64,000 nt of DNA from Rhizobium indicum (GCF_005862305.2 NZ_CP054021.1:558001-622000), one strand, 5' to 3'; positions 36,093-46,601 are shown, counted from the first letter of the stretch. The notes: generated from the sequence alone by a model not told the origin. Program-made: numbers and translations.

Positions 36093-38633
36093 TCAAACCA
36101 CCGTGCCGGATTTTACACCCGCATCCGTCTTGTTGCTCTCTTCCCCGTCGGGAGCCTCCGGCCGCAGCCGGAAGACGATCAAGACAGGAGCGGCGATATA
36201 GATCGAAGAGAAGGTGCCGAGAGCGACGCCGAAGAGCATCGCAAAGGTGAAGGAACGGATGACTTCACCGCCGAAGAGAAAGAGCGCCAGCAAGGCGATC
36301 AGCGTCGTCGCCGCGGTCAGAACGGTGCGCGACAGCGTCTGGTTGATCGAAGCATCGATCAGGATCGGCAGCGGCATCTTCTTGTATCGCTTCAGATTCT
36401 CGCGCATTCGGTCGTAGACCACGACCGTATCGTTCAGGGAATAACCGACGATGGTCAGCACGGCGGCGATGCTCGTCAGGTTGAACTCGATGCCGGTGAG
36501 GACGAAGAGACCGAGCATGATGATGACATCGTGCAGCGTGGCAATGATGGCGCCGACCGCGAATTGCCATTCGAAGCGGATCCAGATGTAGATGAGGATC
36601 GCCGCAAGTGCTGCAAGCACGCCGAGCGTCGCCATCATCGTCAATTCGCCCGAGATGGCGGGGCCGACGACCTCGACGCGGCGAAAATCATAATCTTCCT
36701 GGAGCTCGCCGCGCACCAGCGTCGCCGCCGACTGCTCGGCATTCTCGCCGCCGCCCTGGGATGCGATGCGGATCCGCGCGTTCGACGGGCCACCGGTGCG
36801 CTCGACACTGACATCGCCGAGATTGAGATCATTCAGACGCGAGCTGAGATCGGCGATGTCGGCATTGCCCTGCTTTGCCGTCACCTCGATGAGCGAGCCG
36901 CCGGTGAAATCAATGCCGAGATGCAGGCCGACGGTGGCAAAGGCGGCCATGGCGATCAGCGAGATGACCGCCGACGCCGTAAAGACATAACGGCGGATCC
37001 CCATGAAGCGGATATTGGCGTGTTCGAAAAGATGCGTCAGCACGCTCTTCGGCAGATGCCGGGGATGGCGCCTTCTCAACCAGACGGCAACGATCGAGCG
37101 CGTCAGCGTGAATGCCGTGAAAACGGTCGTCAGGATGCCGACCGCAAGCGTTACCGCGAAACCGCGGATGGATTCGCTGCCGAGGAAGAAGAGGATGATG
37201 GCGGCGATGAAGATCGTCACATTGGCGTCGACGATCGTTGCGAATGCGCGCGAGAAACCGCGACCGACGGCCTCCGCAAAGGAATGGGTGGTTTTTTCCT
37301 CTTCGCGGATTCGCTCATAGATCAGAACGTTCGAATCGACCGCCATGCCGACGATCAGCACGATACCGGCAATCCCTGGCAAGGTGAGCGTCGCGCCGAT
37401 AAGGCTGAGCACCGCGACGATGAGGATCAGGTTGAGGAAGAGCGATGCGACGGCGATGATGCCGAGGATGCGATAGAGCGCGATCATCAGTGCCGCGACC
37501 AATACGACGGCGACGAGGCCGGCGACGAGGCCGTTGAAGATAGAATCGGCGCCGAATCTCGGGCTGACGCTGCGTTCCTCAACGCTGGTGAGCGTCGCCG
37601 GCAAGGCGCCGGCCCGTAGCATGATCGCAAGGTCGCGGACGCCATCCTCGGAGAAGTTTGCCGAAATCCGGCCCTCGCCGCCGGTGATCGCCGCATCGAT
37701 GACCGGTGATGACATCACCTGGTCGTCAAAGACGATGGCAAGGTGCTTGCCGATATTCTGCCCTGTCGCCTGCGCCAGCCGCTGCGTGCCTTCGGCATCG
37801 AGACGGTAGGCGATCGAGGTATCCTGCGTCTGTTGATCGACGACAGGCTCGATATCGACCATGTTGCTGCCGGTGATGAAAGCCGTGCGGTCGACGAGAT
37901 ACGGTACCGGCGGATCGTCAAGCGAATAGAGCACCTGCGATGTCGTCGGCCAGCGGCCGTTCAGCGCCTCCTGCCCCGACATGCTTTCGTCGATCAGATG
38001 AAAGGAAAGCTTGGCCGGCTGGTTCAGGATATTCTTCAGCCGCTCCGCATCGATTGATCCCAGCACCTGCACGACGATGCGGTCGGCGCCATCGGGGCGA
38101 ACGAGGAAATTATCATTGCCCAATCCGGCGATGCGGCGGCCAACGATATCGAGCGAGCGGGTCCGGGCGGAAGCGACGTCAGCGGTAATGCCGGCGTCGG
38201 AAATCTGCAGCGAGAGCTGCCCCTGGTCACCCTGCTGCAGGGCGACATCAGGTCGCGAATGTCCGCCAGCCGTCGTCAAAGGCTTCAGGAGATCGACCGC
38301 CGCCTGTGTCTGGGCCGCATCGGTGATGCGGACGGTGACGGTCTGGTCATTGCCGGTCAGTCCGGTATAGCGGATGCCGGCGCCGCGCAGCGCGTTGCGT
38401 ACATTGGCGACCACCTCTTCCAGGCGGTCTCTGACGATATCGGAGCGCTCGACCTTCAGAACGATATGCGAGCCGCCCTGCAGGTCGAGACCAAGCACTA
38501 CGCGGTCGTGCCGCAACCAGTCCGGCAGGGAGGATCGCTGCGCCTCGGTCAGCAGATTGGGCGCAGCGATGACGATGGCCGCAAACGCGGCCAGCCAAAT
38601 CAGAAGTGTTTTCCAGCGGGAAAAATGCAACAT
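36093..38633 (-). CDS. secDF: Fused protein-export membrane protein SecDF
   Basis: 846 aa, SecD and SecF in one chain. The SecD part (residues 1 to about 510) has an N-terminal membrane segment, the periplasmic P1 domain (LGLDLQGGSHIVLKVE) and five further membrane segments. The SecF part begins near residue 540 (FEHANIRFMGIRRYVFTAS) with its own periplasmic loop (IDFTGGSLIEV). It uses the proton gradient to pull secreted chains through SecYEG. yajC lies 45 bp upstream and the Mth938-like gene 4 bp downstream on the same strand. Confidence 0.97.
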   Translation of the reverse strand: MLHFSRWKTLLIWLAAFAAIVIAAPNLLTEAQRSSLPDWLRHDRVVLGLDLQGGSHIVLKVERSDIVRDRLEEVVANVRNALRGAGIRYTGLTGNDQTVTVRITDAAQTQAAVDLLKPLTTAGGHSRPDVALQQGDQGQLSLQISDAGITADVASARTRSLDIVGRRIAGLGNDNFLVRPDGADRIVVQVLGSIDAERLKNILNQPAKLSFHLIDESMSGQEALNGRWPTTSQVLYSLDDPPVPYLVDRTAFITGSNMVDIEPVVDQQTQDTSIAYRLDAEGTQRLAQATGQNIGKHLAIVFDDQVMSSPVIDAAITGGEGRISANFSEDGVRDLAIMLRAGALPATLTSVEERSVSPRFGADSIFNGLVAGLVAVVLVAALMIALYRILGIIAVASLFLNLILIVAVLSLIGATLTLPGIAGIVLIVGMAVDSNVLIYERIREEEKTTHSFAEAVGRGFSRAFATIVDANVTIFIAAIILFFLGSESIRGFAVTLAVGILTTVFTAFTLTRSIVAVWLRRRHPRHLPKSVLTHLFEHANIRFMGIRRYVFTASAVISLIAMAAFATVGLHLGIDFTGGSLIEVTAKQGNADIADLSSRLNDLNLGDVSVERTGGPSNARIRIASQGGGENAEQSAATLVRGELQEDYDFRRVEVVGPAISGELTMMATLGVLAALAAILIYIWIRFEWQFAVGAIIATLHDVIIMLGLFVLTGIEFNLTSIAAVLTIVGYSLNDTVVVYDRMRENLKRYKKMPLPILIDASINQTLSRTVLTAATTLIALLALFLFGGEVIRSFTFAMLFGVALGTFSSIYIAAPVLIVFRLRPEAPDGEESNKTDAGVKSGTVV

Positions 38634-38678
38634 TCTCTCGACGATCTTCCGATCCGGCGGTCCTGCCGTTATCGCTTG

Positions 38679-39026
38679 TTACGCCGCGTCGGCCTTGACC
38701 GGTTCACCCTTGACGCGAATTTCGGAGATGCCGCTGCGGACGATGCGCACGCGCACGCCGTCAGCGATCTCGACTTCGACTTCCTTTTCGTCGATCACCT
38801 TGGTGACCTTACCGACGAGGCCGCCACCGGTGACGACCTGGTCGCCGCGACGGATCGCCTTCAGGGTTTCCTCACGCTTTTTTGCCTGTGCGCGCTGCGG
38901 ACGGATCAGCAGGAAGTACCAGACGACCATCAGCGGCACGAACAGGATGATCATTTCGAAACCGGAGCCGCCGAATCCCGTTGCGGTATCGGTCGCGCTC
39001 TGGGCGAATGCCGGGGTGATGAACAT
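38679..39026 (-). CDS. yajC: Preprotein translocase subunit YajC
   Basis: 115 aa from the ATG at 39026 (MFITPAFAQS); the longer frame to 39161 was rejected. One membrane segment (MIILFVPLMVVWYFLLIRPQ) and the conserved RRGDQVVTGGGLVGKVTKV domain. It forms a subcomplex with SecDF and is upstream of it in the same direction. Confidence 0.96.
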   Translation of the reverse strand: MFITPAFAQSATDTATGFGGSGFEMIILFVPLMVVWYFLLIRPQRAQAKKREETLKAIRRGDQVVTGGGLVGKVTKVIDEKEVEVEIADGVRVRIVRSGISEIRVKGEPVKADAA

Positions 39027-39174
39027 GCTAAACTCCTCAGGCTTGGGCGGCGGAACTCCGCCTCTCTTTTCAGGTTGCCGGACTATAGTTACGGCTTCGA
39101 TGAATGCAACAGAAACAGCCGGAAACAGTACCGATTCCGCTGCCTCATAACCTTTCCGCATTCAAAACGCCATG

Positions 39175-39278
39175 CTAAAGCGCGTCGCATCGAACTTGAT
39201 CGATGCGACGCGCTTTAGCTCTTTTGTTTTCAAGCATGTCGTTATCCCGGAACCGCTCCACACTTCCGGGCGACATGC
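39175..39278 (+). repeat. RIME-like intergenic element, best-preserved copy
   Basis: First palindrome CTAAAGCGCGTCGCATCGA ... TCGATGCGACGCGCTTTAG (39175-39218, near perfect). Second GCATGTCG..CCCGGAA ... CTTCCGGGCGACATGC (39234-39278). About 104 bp, no ORF, between divergent genes. It fits the published rhizobial RIME1 description (two palindromes, about 110 bp, intergenic). Confidence 0.82.
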
Positions 39279-39336
39279 ATTAGCGGCATCGAAAGATCAA
39301 AGCGGATTGCCGCAGTGAGAAATCAGGAGGCCACCG

Positions 39337-40209
39337 ATGACCGAGGAAATCAACACAGCCCTGCTTACCGAGCTGAAACGGCTCGCAGACGCCGTCGAGC
39401 GTCTTGCCGGACCGGCACCCGCCCTCAACGACTGGGATGCTGCCGACTGTTTCGTCTGGGCGCCACTGCGCCAGCATCTGCAGCCGGTCAGGAGGCCGAA
39501 CCGGGTGGCGTTGACGCTCATCCGCGGCGTCGATCACGTGCGCGACATCCTGCATGAGAATACGGTGCGTTTCGCCGAGGGGTATGCGGCCAACAATGTG
39601 CTGCTCTGGGGCGCGCGCGGCATGGGCAAATCCTCACTGGTCAAGGCCGTGCACGAGGATGTCAGGCGCGAAAACAGCGCCTTACTGAAACTGGTCGAAG
39701 TCCATCGTGAGGATATCGCCAGCCTTCCCAATCTGCTCGACCTCTTGAAGGACACGCCGTACCGCGTGATCGTCTTCTGCGACGATCTCTCCTTCGATCA
39801 CGACGATACCGCCTACAAGTCGCTGAAGGCGGCACTCGACGGCGGCGTCGAAGGGCGGCCGGATAATGTGCTCTTCTACGCCACCTCCAACCGGCGCCAT
39901 CTCCTGCCGCGCCACATGATGGAAAACGAGCAATCGACGGCGATCAATCCGTCGGAGGCGGTCGAGGAGAAGGTTTCGCTTTCCGACCGCTTCGGCCTCT
40001 GGCTCGGCTTCCACAAATGCAGCCAGGAGGACTATCTCGGCATGATCGACGGCTATGCCGATCACTTCAAGCTCGGGCTCGAACGCGACAAGATGCATGC
40101 AGAAGCGCTGGAATGGGCAACGACGCGCGGCGCACGCTCCGGCCGCGTCGCCTGGCAGTATATTCAGGATCTGGCCGGGCGCATGCGGGTTCACATCGAC
40201 CGGGACTAA
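39337..40209 (+). CDS. DUF815 AAA-type ATPase
   Basis: 290 aa. P-loop WGARGMGKSSLVKAVH (residues about 92-107), Walker B-like IVFCDDLSFD, and a sensor region DNVLFYATSNRRHLLP, as in the DUF815 family of the AAA+ group. The partner is unknown. A RIME element lies on each side; terminator hairpin at 40311. Confidence 0.9.
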   Translation: MTEEINTALLTELKRLADAVERLAGPAPALNDWDAADCFVWAPLRQHLQPVRRPNRVALTLIRGVDHVRDILHENTVRFAEGYAANNVLLWGARGMGKSSLVKAVHEDVRRENSALLKLVEVHREDIASLPNLLDLLKDTPYRVIVFCDDLSFDHDDTAYKSLKAALDGGVEGRPDNVLFYATSNRRHLLPRHMMENEQSTAINPSEAVEEKVSLSDRFGLWLGFHKCSQEDYLGMIDGYADHFKLGLERDKMHAEALEWATTRGARSGRVAWQYIQDLAGRMRVHIDRD

Positions 40210-40213
40210 ACAT

Positions 40214-40304
40214 CTAAAGCGCGTCGCGCCAATCGGAATTCATGCGACGCGCTTATGCACGTCGTCCTCCCAAAACCGCCACCCACTTTTGGGCGTCATC
40301 CATC
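40214..40304 (+). repeat. RIME-like intergenic element
   Basis: CTAAAGCGCGTCGCG ... CATGCGACGCGCTTA, then GCACGTCGTCCTCCCAAAA ... TTTTGGGCGTCATCC. Same layout as 39175, more diverged. It ends just before a bidirectional terminator. Confidence 0.72.
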
Positions 40305-40310
40305 AAATGA

Positions 40311-40339
40311 CAAAAGCCCGGCTGGCGGCCGGGCTTTTG
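40311..40339. terminator. Bidirectional rho-independent terminator
   Basis: CAAAAGCCCGGC (40311-40322), TGGCG loop, GCCGGGCTTTTG (40328-40339): T-tracts on both strands. It serves the DUF815 gene and the convergent NlpD-like gene. Confidence 0.92.
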
Positions 40340-40359
40340 CGTTTCCTGGTACGCTGTAC

Positions 40360-41961
40360 CTATTCCAGGAAAGTCATCGGGTTGACCGGGGACGCATCCT
40401 TGCGCACCTCGAAATGGACCTGCGGCTGCTTGACGTCGCCGCTCATGCCGGAGACGGCGACGGTCTGGCCGCGCTGGATCTTCTGGCCGCGGGCGACGCT
40501 CAGCGTATCGGCGTTGCCGTAGACGGTGACGGTGCCGTCGTCGTGACGGACGAGAACCGTGTTGCCGAGTTCCTTCAGGCCGTTGCCGGCATAGATGACG
40601 ACGCCGTTTTCGGCAGCCTTGATCGGCGTGCCCTGCGGTACCGAAATGTCGATGCCGTCATTGCGGTTGCCGTTGACGTTGGCGCCGTATGAAGCAATGA
40701 CCTGGCCGCGCACCGGCCAGCGATATTTGCCGATGCCGGTCGATTCCGGCGCGGCGGAGCTGACGTCCGACTTCTTCTCGACATCGTCGACGGTCTGAGT
40801 GGCGGCGGGTGCCTTATAGGGCGCGGGCTGCACGGAAGCCGTCTGCTGGGCAGCCGCCGGCTGGGTCGGCTTCGGATCGACCTTCTCGGCCGGGATCGAG
40901 GCGGTCTTGATATTGTCGGCGGTGCCGTTCGGGATCTTCAGAGCCTGACCGATGCGGAGCGAGCTGGCCGAAAGATTGTTGGCAGCCTTGAGGTCATCGA
41001 CATTGCTACCGGTCGCCTTGGCAATCTTTGCCAGGGAATCGCCTTGCTTGACGACATAGGTGCCGGCAGGCGCCTTCGGATCCTTGCCAGCGCCGGCGGG
41101 AAGTTTGCCGGTGACATCGCCACTCGCCAGCGTCTTGTCGCGGGCGGAATTGGCGCCCGGAACGACGGCGACGTTCTGCTCAGGCGCCTTCGGCGCCGGC
41201 ATCTTGCCGGGCTTGGAAAGGTCAGCCGCCTGCGATGCCGCCTTGGCGGCATTGCCGCCGTTGAAGGTCGGGATCAGGATCGCCTGGCCGGGCTGAGCGG
41301 CAGATGCCGTCTTCAGAGCATTGACGCGCAGGATTTCCTTTTCCGGTACGCCGAAACGCCTGGAGAGCGTGGCGATGCTTTCACCCGGACGCAGCGTCAC
41401 CGACGGAGCGTTGGTCGCGGACCAGCCTGAAACCTTCGGCGTCGTGCCTGTCGTCAGCGTATCAGGCGTCACCTTCGGCGCAGCCGGCGCCACCAATCGG
41501 GGCCTTTCGGCCTGCGGCGCAGCTGGGAAAGGCTGGGCGAGCGCAACTTCCTTTTCCCGCTGCCGGGACGGAGCAACGGCCGTCGGCGCGGCCAGCTCTG
41601 AACGCTGCACCGAGACCGGCGCGGAAGCGAGACGTGCGCTCGAACTCGACGTGCGGGTCGGATCGTAACCCTGGCGTGAGGGATAAGGCTGGTTCAGCGC
41701 GTCATTGCCGCCGCCGTAGCCCGACTGGCTGGCAACGGCCGAGCTGCTAAGATCGGCGCGCGGCACCGGATCGCCCTGAGAACCGTTCATATTCCTGCGC
41801 GGAATGGAACTTGTGGTGATCTGGTCCTGCCCGGAGGAGGAAAACAAGCCGCCAAACCGTGTCACATCGGAACTGCAGCCCGTTGCGGCACTTGCCAGCA
41901 GGCTAACAACCAGAAGATTACCGGCCGACTTCCCGAACTTTGGCGAAAGACTGAAACGCAT
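40360..41961 (-). CDS. NlpD-like lipoprotein with LysM repeats and a degenerate M23 (LytM) domain
   Basis: 533 aa from the ATG at 41961. Lipoprotein signal ending LLASAATGC|SS. Two LysM domains (residues about 195-235 with VTLRPGESIATLSRRFG and 305-350 with TYVVKQGDSLAKIAKATG), Pro/Ala/Gln-rich linkers and a C-terminal M23 domain (about 430-533). The metal site is incomplete: NDGIDIS replaces HxGxD and VYGNADTL lacks the usual His, though VHFEVR retains one. It is thus like E. coli NlpD or EnvC, which activate amidases instead of cutting the wall themselves. It lies 3' of surE and pcm, as nlpD does in enterobacteria. Confidence 0.9.
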   Translation of the reverse strand: MRFSLSPKFGKSAGNLLVVSLLASAATGCSSDVTRFGGLFSSSGQDQITTSSIPRRNMNGSQGDPVPRADLSSSAVASQSGYGGGNDALNQPYPSRQGYDPTRTSSSSARLASAPVSVQRSELAAPTAVAPSRQREKEVALAQPFPAAPQAERPRLVAPAAPKVTPDTLTTGTTPKVSGWSATNAPSVTLRPGESIATLSRRFGVPEKEILRVNALKTASAAQPGQAILIPTFNGGNAAKAASQAADLSKPGKMPAPKAPEQNVAVVPGANSARDKTLASGDVTGKLPAGAGKDPKAPAGTYVVKQGDSLAKIAKATGSNVDDLKAANNLSASSLRIGQALKIPNGTADNIKTASIPAEKVDPKPTQPAAAQQTASVQPAPYKAPAATQTVDDVEKKSDVSSAAPESTGIGKYRWPVRGQVIASYGANVNGNRNDGIDISVPQGTPIKAAENGVVIYAGNGLKELGNTVLVRHDDGTVTVYGNADTLSVARGQKIQRGQTVAVSGMSGDVKQPQVHFEVRKDASPVNPMTFLE

Positions 41962-42104
41962 GACTCGACCCACTGAGAACGCAACCATTTGTGAGTCTAT
42001 TAAAACGCGTTAGTATTACCACGCAGTTAAGATGCTGGAATCAGTGCGATTTTTTTGAGAAGTTGATAACCATAGCTTACGGGCGAAAAATCGCAGTGTG
42101 CTGA

Positions 42105-42148
42105 GCATGATGCCGAAAAGTCTTAGCGGTTCTCGGACGAGATCATGC
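42105..42148 (-). repeat. RIME-like repeat, right half, inverted
   Basis: Read on the minus strand it begins GCATGATCTCGTCCGAGAA and ends CTTTTCGGCATCATGC, matching the partial copy at 17326. It lies between pcm and the NlpD-like gene. Confidence 0.68.
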
Positions 42149-42202
42149 GCGCTCTTTTCCGATGGCAAATCTCAGGGCTGTCCGGCCTGAAATCATCCAC
42201 GT

Positions 42203-42856
42203 CTACAGCAGCGAGGCAAGACGCGGAACGATCGGCAGATAGGGCGCTTCAAACAGTTCCTCGCGTTCGAAACGGCTGCCGGTTTTCGTCAGCCGCACCA
42301 TCCGACACTCGTTCTCGGAAATCATCAGCGGCGCGATCATCGAGCCGCCGGAAACGAGCTGGTCGGTATAAAAGCGCGGCATCGCGTTGAACGCCGCCGT
42401 CACCAGGATGCGGTCGAAGGTGCCCTCACCCTGCATGCCGGCGCTGCCGTCGGCCTGGCGGATGACGACGTTGCGCAGACCAAGCGATTCCATGCGCCGC
42501 TGCGCGGCTGATGTCAGCGTCTTGTAGCGATCGATGGACAGAACACGCTCGGCCAGGCGGCCCATCACGGCGGCGGTAAAGCCACTTCCCGTGCCGATCT
42601 CCAGGACGCGCTGGCCGGGCTTGAGCTTGAGGTGATGCAGGATGCGGACGGCAAAATCGATACCCTCGAGGAAGGAACCGCATTCGATCGGGATCGTCCG
42701 GCTCGAATAGGCGTCGTCGGCGAATTGCGGCGGCACGAACAGCGAGCGCTGCGTCTGCTCGACCGCCGTCAGCAGATCGAGGTCGGAGATGCCTTCGGCA
42801 CGCAATCTGAGGACGAGCGCAGCAAAGCCCTCCTTCTCCGCCAGTCTTGCCGTCAA
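42203..42856 (-). CDS. pcm: Protein-L-isoaspartate O-methyltransferase
   Basis: 217 aa. Repairs isoaspartyl residues by SAM-dependent methylation. SAM motif [20 protein letters not shown], the family motif [14 protein letters not shown], and GGSMIAPL are seen. It overlaps surE by 4 bp (ATGA), the usual surE-pcm coupling. Confidence 0.93.
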   Translation of the reverse strand: MTARLAEKEGFAALVLRLRAEGISDLDLLTAVEQTQRSLFVPPQFADDAYSSRTIPIECGSFLEGIDFAVRILHHLKLKPGQRVLEIGTGSGFTAAVMGRLAERVLSIDRYKTLTSAAQRRMESLGLRNVVIRQADGSAGMQGEGTFDRILVTAAFNAMPRFYTDQLVSGGSMIAPLMISENECRMVRLTKTGSRFEREELFEAPYLPIVPRLASLL

Positions 42857-43626
42857 ACTTGTGCTCCGTATCCCAAGGCCCGCGCCACGCGGTCCGTTAC
42901 GGAATAATCGGTCAGATCCAGTTTCAAAGGCGTTACCGAAATCTTGTTATGCTTCAGGGCGTGAATATCGGTGCCTTCGACGAAGGCGCCGGCGCGTTCG
43001 CCAAACTTCAGCCAATAGTAGGGAAAGCCCCGGCCGTCGGAGCGGGCATCGACCTGCAGATTGAAGGCGAGCTTGCCCTGCATGGTCACCTCGGCGCCGT
43101 CGACCTCGTCGGGACGGCAGTTCGGAAAATTGAGATTGAGGAACGTGCCCTCCGGCAGGTCCAGGACCATCAGCTTTTCCAGAAGAGCCGGCGCATGCGT
43201 CTCGCAGACCTCCCAGGGCACGATGCGTGCACCGTCCTCATAGAGGTAGGCCTGGCTCAACGCGAAGGAGCGCACGCCCTGCATCGTGCCTTCGATGGCG
43301 CCGGCGATCGTGCCGGAATAGGTCACGTCGTCGGCAACGTTCGAGCCCGAATTGACGCCTGACAGGACGAGATCCGGCTTGATGTCCATCACCTGCCTGA
43401 TGCCCATGATGACGCAATCGGTCGGCGTGCCGCGCAGGGCGAAATGCTTGTCGGAAATCTTGCGCAGCCGCAAAGGTTCGGAAAGGCTCAGCGAATGGGC
43501 CAAGCCGCTCTGGTCGGTCTCGGGCGCCACGATCCAGACATCGTCGGACAGCGTGCGCGCGATCCGCTCCAGCGCGGCAAGACCTTCGGCGTGAATGCCG
43601 TCGTCATTCGTAAGCAGGATGCGCAT
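42853..43626 (-). CDS. surE: 5'/3'-nucleotidase SurE
   Basis: 257 aa. Metal site in [39 protein letters not shown] completes the active region. It dephosphorylates nucleoside monophosphates and short polyphosphates. Overlaps pcm downstream; serS ends 4 bp upstream, so serS-surE-pcm is probably one operon. Confidence 0.95.
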   Translation of the reverse strand: MRILLTNDDGIHAEGLAALERIARTLSDDVWIVAPETDQSGLAHSLSLSEPLRLRKISDKHFALRGTPTDCVIMGIRQVMDIKPDLVLSGVNSGSNVADDVTYSGTIAGAIEGTMQGVRSFALSQAYLYEDGARIVPWEVCETHAPALLEKLMVLDLPEGTFLNLNFPNCRPDEVDGAEVTMQGKLAFNLQVDARSDGRGFPYYWLKFGERAGAFVEGTDIHALKHNKISVTPLKLDLTDYSVTDRVARALGYGAQV

Positions 43627-43630
43627 CGCC

Positions 43631-44914
43631 TCAAGCCGCCCGTTCGATCTTGGTCAATCCGCCCATATAAGGCAGCAAAACGTCCGGAATCGTGACCGAA
43701 CCATCCTCGTTCAGATAATTTTCAAGGATAGCGATCAGGCAGCGGCCGACCGCCGTGCCGGAACCGTTCAGCGTATGGACGAACCTGTTGCTCTTGTCGT
43801 CCTTGCCGCGGTAGCGCGCATTCATTCGCCGACCCTGAAAATCGCCGCAGACCGAGCAGGAAGAGATCTCACGGAAGGCATTCTGTCCCGGCAGCCAGAC
43901 TTCGAGATCGTAAGTCTTGCGCGAGCCGAAGCCCATGTCGCCGGTGCAAAGCGTCATGGTGCGGAAATGCAGGCCGAGGCGCTTCAGCACTTCCTCGGCG
44001 CAGGCGGTCATGCGTTCATGTTCGGCAACGGCGCTCTCGGCATCGGTGATCGAGACGAGCTCGCATTTCCAGAACTGATGCTGGCGCAGCATGCCGCGCG
44101 TATCGCGGCCGGCGGAGCCTGCTTCCGAACGGAAGGACGGCGTCAGCGCGGTAAAGCGCAACGGCAGCTTATCCTGGTCGAGGATTTCCTCGCGCACCAG
44201 ATTGGTCAGCGTCACTTCGGCCGTCGGGATCAACCAGCGTCCATCCGTCGTCCTGAAGAGATCCTCGGCGAATTTCGGCAGCTGGGCAGTACCATAGACG
44301 GCCTCGTCGCGCACCATCAGCGGCGAACTGACTTCGGTATAGCCGTGCTCGCTGGTGTGGAGATCGATCATGAACTGGCCGAGCGCGCGCTCGAGCCTTG
44401 CGAGCGGCCCGGTCAGAACCGTGAAGCGCGAGCCGGAGAGCTTGGCGGCGCGCTCGAAATCCATATAGCCGAGCGCTTCGCCGATTTCGAAGTGCTCCTT
44501 CGGTGGTTGGTTCCAGCGCGGCTTTTCGCCGACGGTGCGGGTGACGACATTGTCATGCTCGTCCTTGCCGACCGGGACGTCGTCGAAAGGTATGTTCGGG
44601 ATGCGCGAGAGCGCGTCGTTGAGTTCGGCTGTCAACTGCCGGTCCTCTTCCTCGATCGCCGGCAGCAGGGTCTTGAGTTCAGAGACCTCCGCCTTCAGCT
44701 TCTCGGCCAGCTCGCTATTCTTCTGGGCCATCGCCGCGCCAATCTCCTTGGAGGCGAGGTTGCGGCGGGACAGCAGGTCCTGCGCCTTCTGCACGGCGGA
44801 GCGGCGCTTTTCATCGAGGGCAACGAGACTTTGGGCAAGAGGCTCGGCACCGCGCTTGGCGAGGGCGGCATCGAGCGCTTCGGGATTCTCACGGATCCAT
44901 TTGATATCGAGCAT
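43631..44914 (-). CDS. serS: Seryl-tRNA synthetase
   Basis: 427 aa from the ATG at 44914 ([14 protein letters not shown]); a 13-codon extension was rejected. N-terminal coiled-coil arm (about residues 30-100), then class II motifs: [31 protein letters not shown] block [21 protein letters not shown] (motif 2), and [19 protein letters not shown] (motif 3). Confidence 0.97.
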   Translation of the reverse strand: MLDIKWIRENPEALDAALAKRGAEPLAQSLVALDEKRRSAVQKAQDLLSRRNLASKEIGAAMAQKNSELAEKLKAEVSELKTLLPAIEEEDRQLTAELNDALSRIPNIPFDDVPVGKDEHDNVVTRTVGEKPRWNQPPKEHFEIGEALGYMDFERAAKLSGSRFTVLTGPLARLERALGQFMIDLHTSEHGYTEVSSPLMVRDEAVYGTAQLPKFAEDLFRTTDGRWLIPTAEVTLTNLVREEILDQDKLPLRFTALTPSFRSEAGSAGRDTRGMLRQHQFWKCELVSITDAESAVAEHERMTACAEEVLKRLGLHFRTMTLCTGDMGFGSRKTYDLEVWLPGQNAFREISSCSVCGDFQGRRMNARYRGKDDKSNRFVHTLNGSGTAVGRCLIAILENYLNEDGSVTIPDVLLPYMGGLTKIERAA

Positions 44915-45114
44915 CGTCGTTCCAGGTCGTTGCAACAGAGGTGGCCCGGCCAAAGCCTGATCGGGCCTCGACCGGATGTTACAGCGCCGCCCTGTCTTTT
45001 CAGACGCGCAAAGGACACCGCAACACTTTGAATTGCTGCCTAATTCCTTAAACCGTTTCGGATTTAGGGACTATGCAGTCGACGGCGTTCATGAAGGGAT
45101 TTCCTGATCGCAGC

Positions 45115-45942
45115 TCAGACGCTGTCCGTCTTGGCAACGTCTGCGGATCCGGTTTCCTTTTCGACCGCCTGCCGGGCACGCTGGCGCTCCACGAGTCGCG
45201 CCGCATAGATGGAAATTTCGTAGAGAATGATCGTCGGTATCGCAAGGCCGATCTGGGACATCGGGTCCGGCGGCGTCAGCACGGCGGCGACGACGAAGGC
45301 GAGGACGATGGCAAATTTGCGCTTTTCGGCGAGCCATTGCGACGTCAGAAGACCGACACGGGCGAGCAACGTGGTGATGACAGGCAGCTGGAAGACGAGG
45401 CCGAAGGAGAAGACCAGCGTCATGATCAGGCTCAGATATTCCGAGACCTTCGGCATCAGCGAGATTGCTATCTCGTCATGACCGGGCGCCTGCTGCATCG
45501 ACAGGAAGAACCACATGACCATCGGCGTGAAGAAGAAATAGACGAGCGCGCCGCCCATCAGGAACAGGACCGGCGAAGCGATCAGGAACGGCAGGAAAGC
45601 CTGACGCTCGTTCTTGTAGAGGCCGGGCGCCACGAACTTGTAGACCTGGGCGGCGATGATCGGGAAAGCGACCACAAGGCCGCCGAACATCGCCACCTTG
45701 ACCTGCGTGAAGAAGAATTCCTGCGGCGCGGTGTAGATGAGCTGGGCCTTCTCGACGTCGAGATTAGCCCACTGGACCGCCGTCTTGTATGGGATGACCA
45801 GATAATTGAAGAGATTCTTGGCAAAAAAGAAGCATGCGATGAAGGCGACGAAAAACGCGCCGATCGACCACATCAGCCGCGTGCGCAGCTCCATCAGGTG
45901 CTCGATCAACGGCTGCGGCTTGTCTTCGATATCACCGCTCAT
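45115..45942 (-). CDS. tatC: Sec-independent translocase subunit TatC
   Basis: 275 aa with six hydrophobic segments. Family signatures HLMELRTRLMWSIGAFFVA near the start and the SLIMTLVFSFGLVFQLPV block. It recognises twin-arginine signal peptides. It overlaps tatB by 4 bp. Confidence 0.96.
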   Translation of the reverse strand: MSGDIEDKPQPLIEHLMELRTRLMWSIGAFFVAFIACFFFAKNLFNYLVIPYKTAVQWANLDVEKAQLIYTAPQEFFFTQVKVAMFGGLVVAFPIIAAQVYKFVAPGLYKNERQAFLPFLIASPVLFLMGGALVYFFFTPMVMWFFLSMQQAPGHDEIAISLMPKVSEYLSLIMTLVFSFGLVFQLPVITTLLARVGLLTSQWLAEKRKFAIVLAFVVAAVLTPPDPMSQIGLAIPTIILYEISIYAARLVERQRARQAVEKETGSADVAKTDSV

Positions 45943-46550
45943 GCCTCGTCCTTCTTTGTCTGCGCAGGCTTCTTCGGCGTTGCAGGCTTCCTGACCGCCG
46001 TCGTGCGTTTCGGCTTTTCCACAGGCACGGCAACGGCGGCCGCAGCATCGACCTGGTCGGCAGGCTTGACGCGCGGCTTGCGCACAGCCTTCGGCCTGGC
46101 CGCAACCGTATCAGCTTGCACAATCGCTGCGGCGACCGGTTCCGACGGCGCAGGTGTCGCTACCAATGGCGGCGTTTCCGGCAAGCTCATCGACGGCGTC
46201 GGGGCTGCGACAGCATCGGGAGGCACCTCGGTCTTGTTTTCCGTGACCGTGGTCGCCTTCTGCAGGTCGGCCTTGATCTCGTTGCCCATCTGGCGGAGCG
46301 GGTTCATCGCCTCGCGCAGACTGTTGACCGGGTTGAGCTTCTGGGCGTCGCTGATCGTCTGGCGGACATCGTCAAGCTCGGCTTCGCGCAACGCTTCATC
46401 AAACTGCGCACGGAAATCACCCGCAACCTTGCGGGCGCGCTGCGTCATCTTGCCGAAAGCGCGCAGCATCGGCGGCAAATCCTTGGGACCGACGACCACG
46501 ATCAGTACGACCGCGATGACCAAAAGCTCGGTCCAGCCAATATCGAACAT
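45939..46550 (-). CDS. tatB: Sec-independent translocase subunit TatB
   Basis: 203 aa. N-terminal membrane segment with the Glu of TatB (MFDIGWTELLVIAVVLIVVVGPKDLP), amphipathic helix (AFGKMTQRARKVAGDFRAQF), and a long Ala/Pro/Lys-rich tail. It links TatC to the TatA pore. Confidence 0.95.
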   Translation of the reverse strand: MFDIGWTELLVIAVVLIVVVGPKDLPPMLRAFGKMTQRARKVAGDFRAQFDEALREAELDDVRQTISDAQKLNPVNSLREAMNPLRQMGNEIKADLQKATTVTENKTEVPPDAVAAPTPSMSLPETPPLVATPAPSEPVAAAIVQADTVAARPKAVRKPRVKPADQVDAAAAVAVPVEKPKRTTAVRKPATPKKPAQTKKDEA

Positions 46551-46601
46551 GCAAGGCTCCTGGACGGGAAGCGCGGGGGCTGCGCTTTTTCCCGGACTTG
46601 G

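Noticed and set aside
43595..45073. 478-aa plus-strand frame opposite serS
   Set aside because: Shadow of serS.
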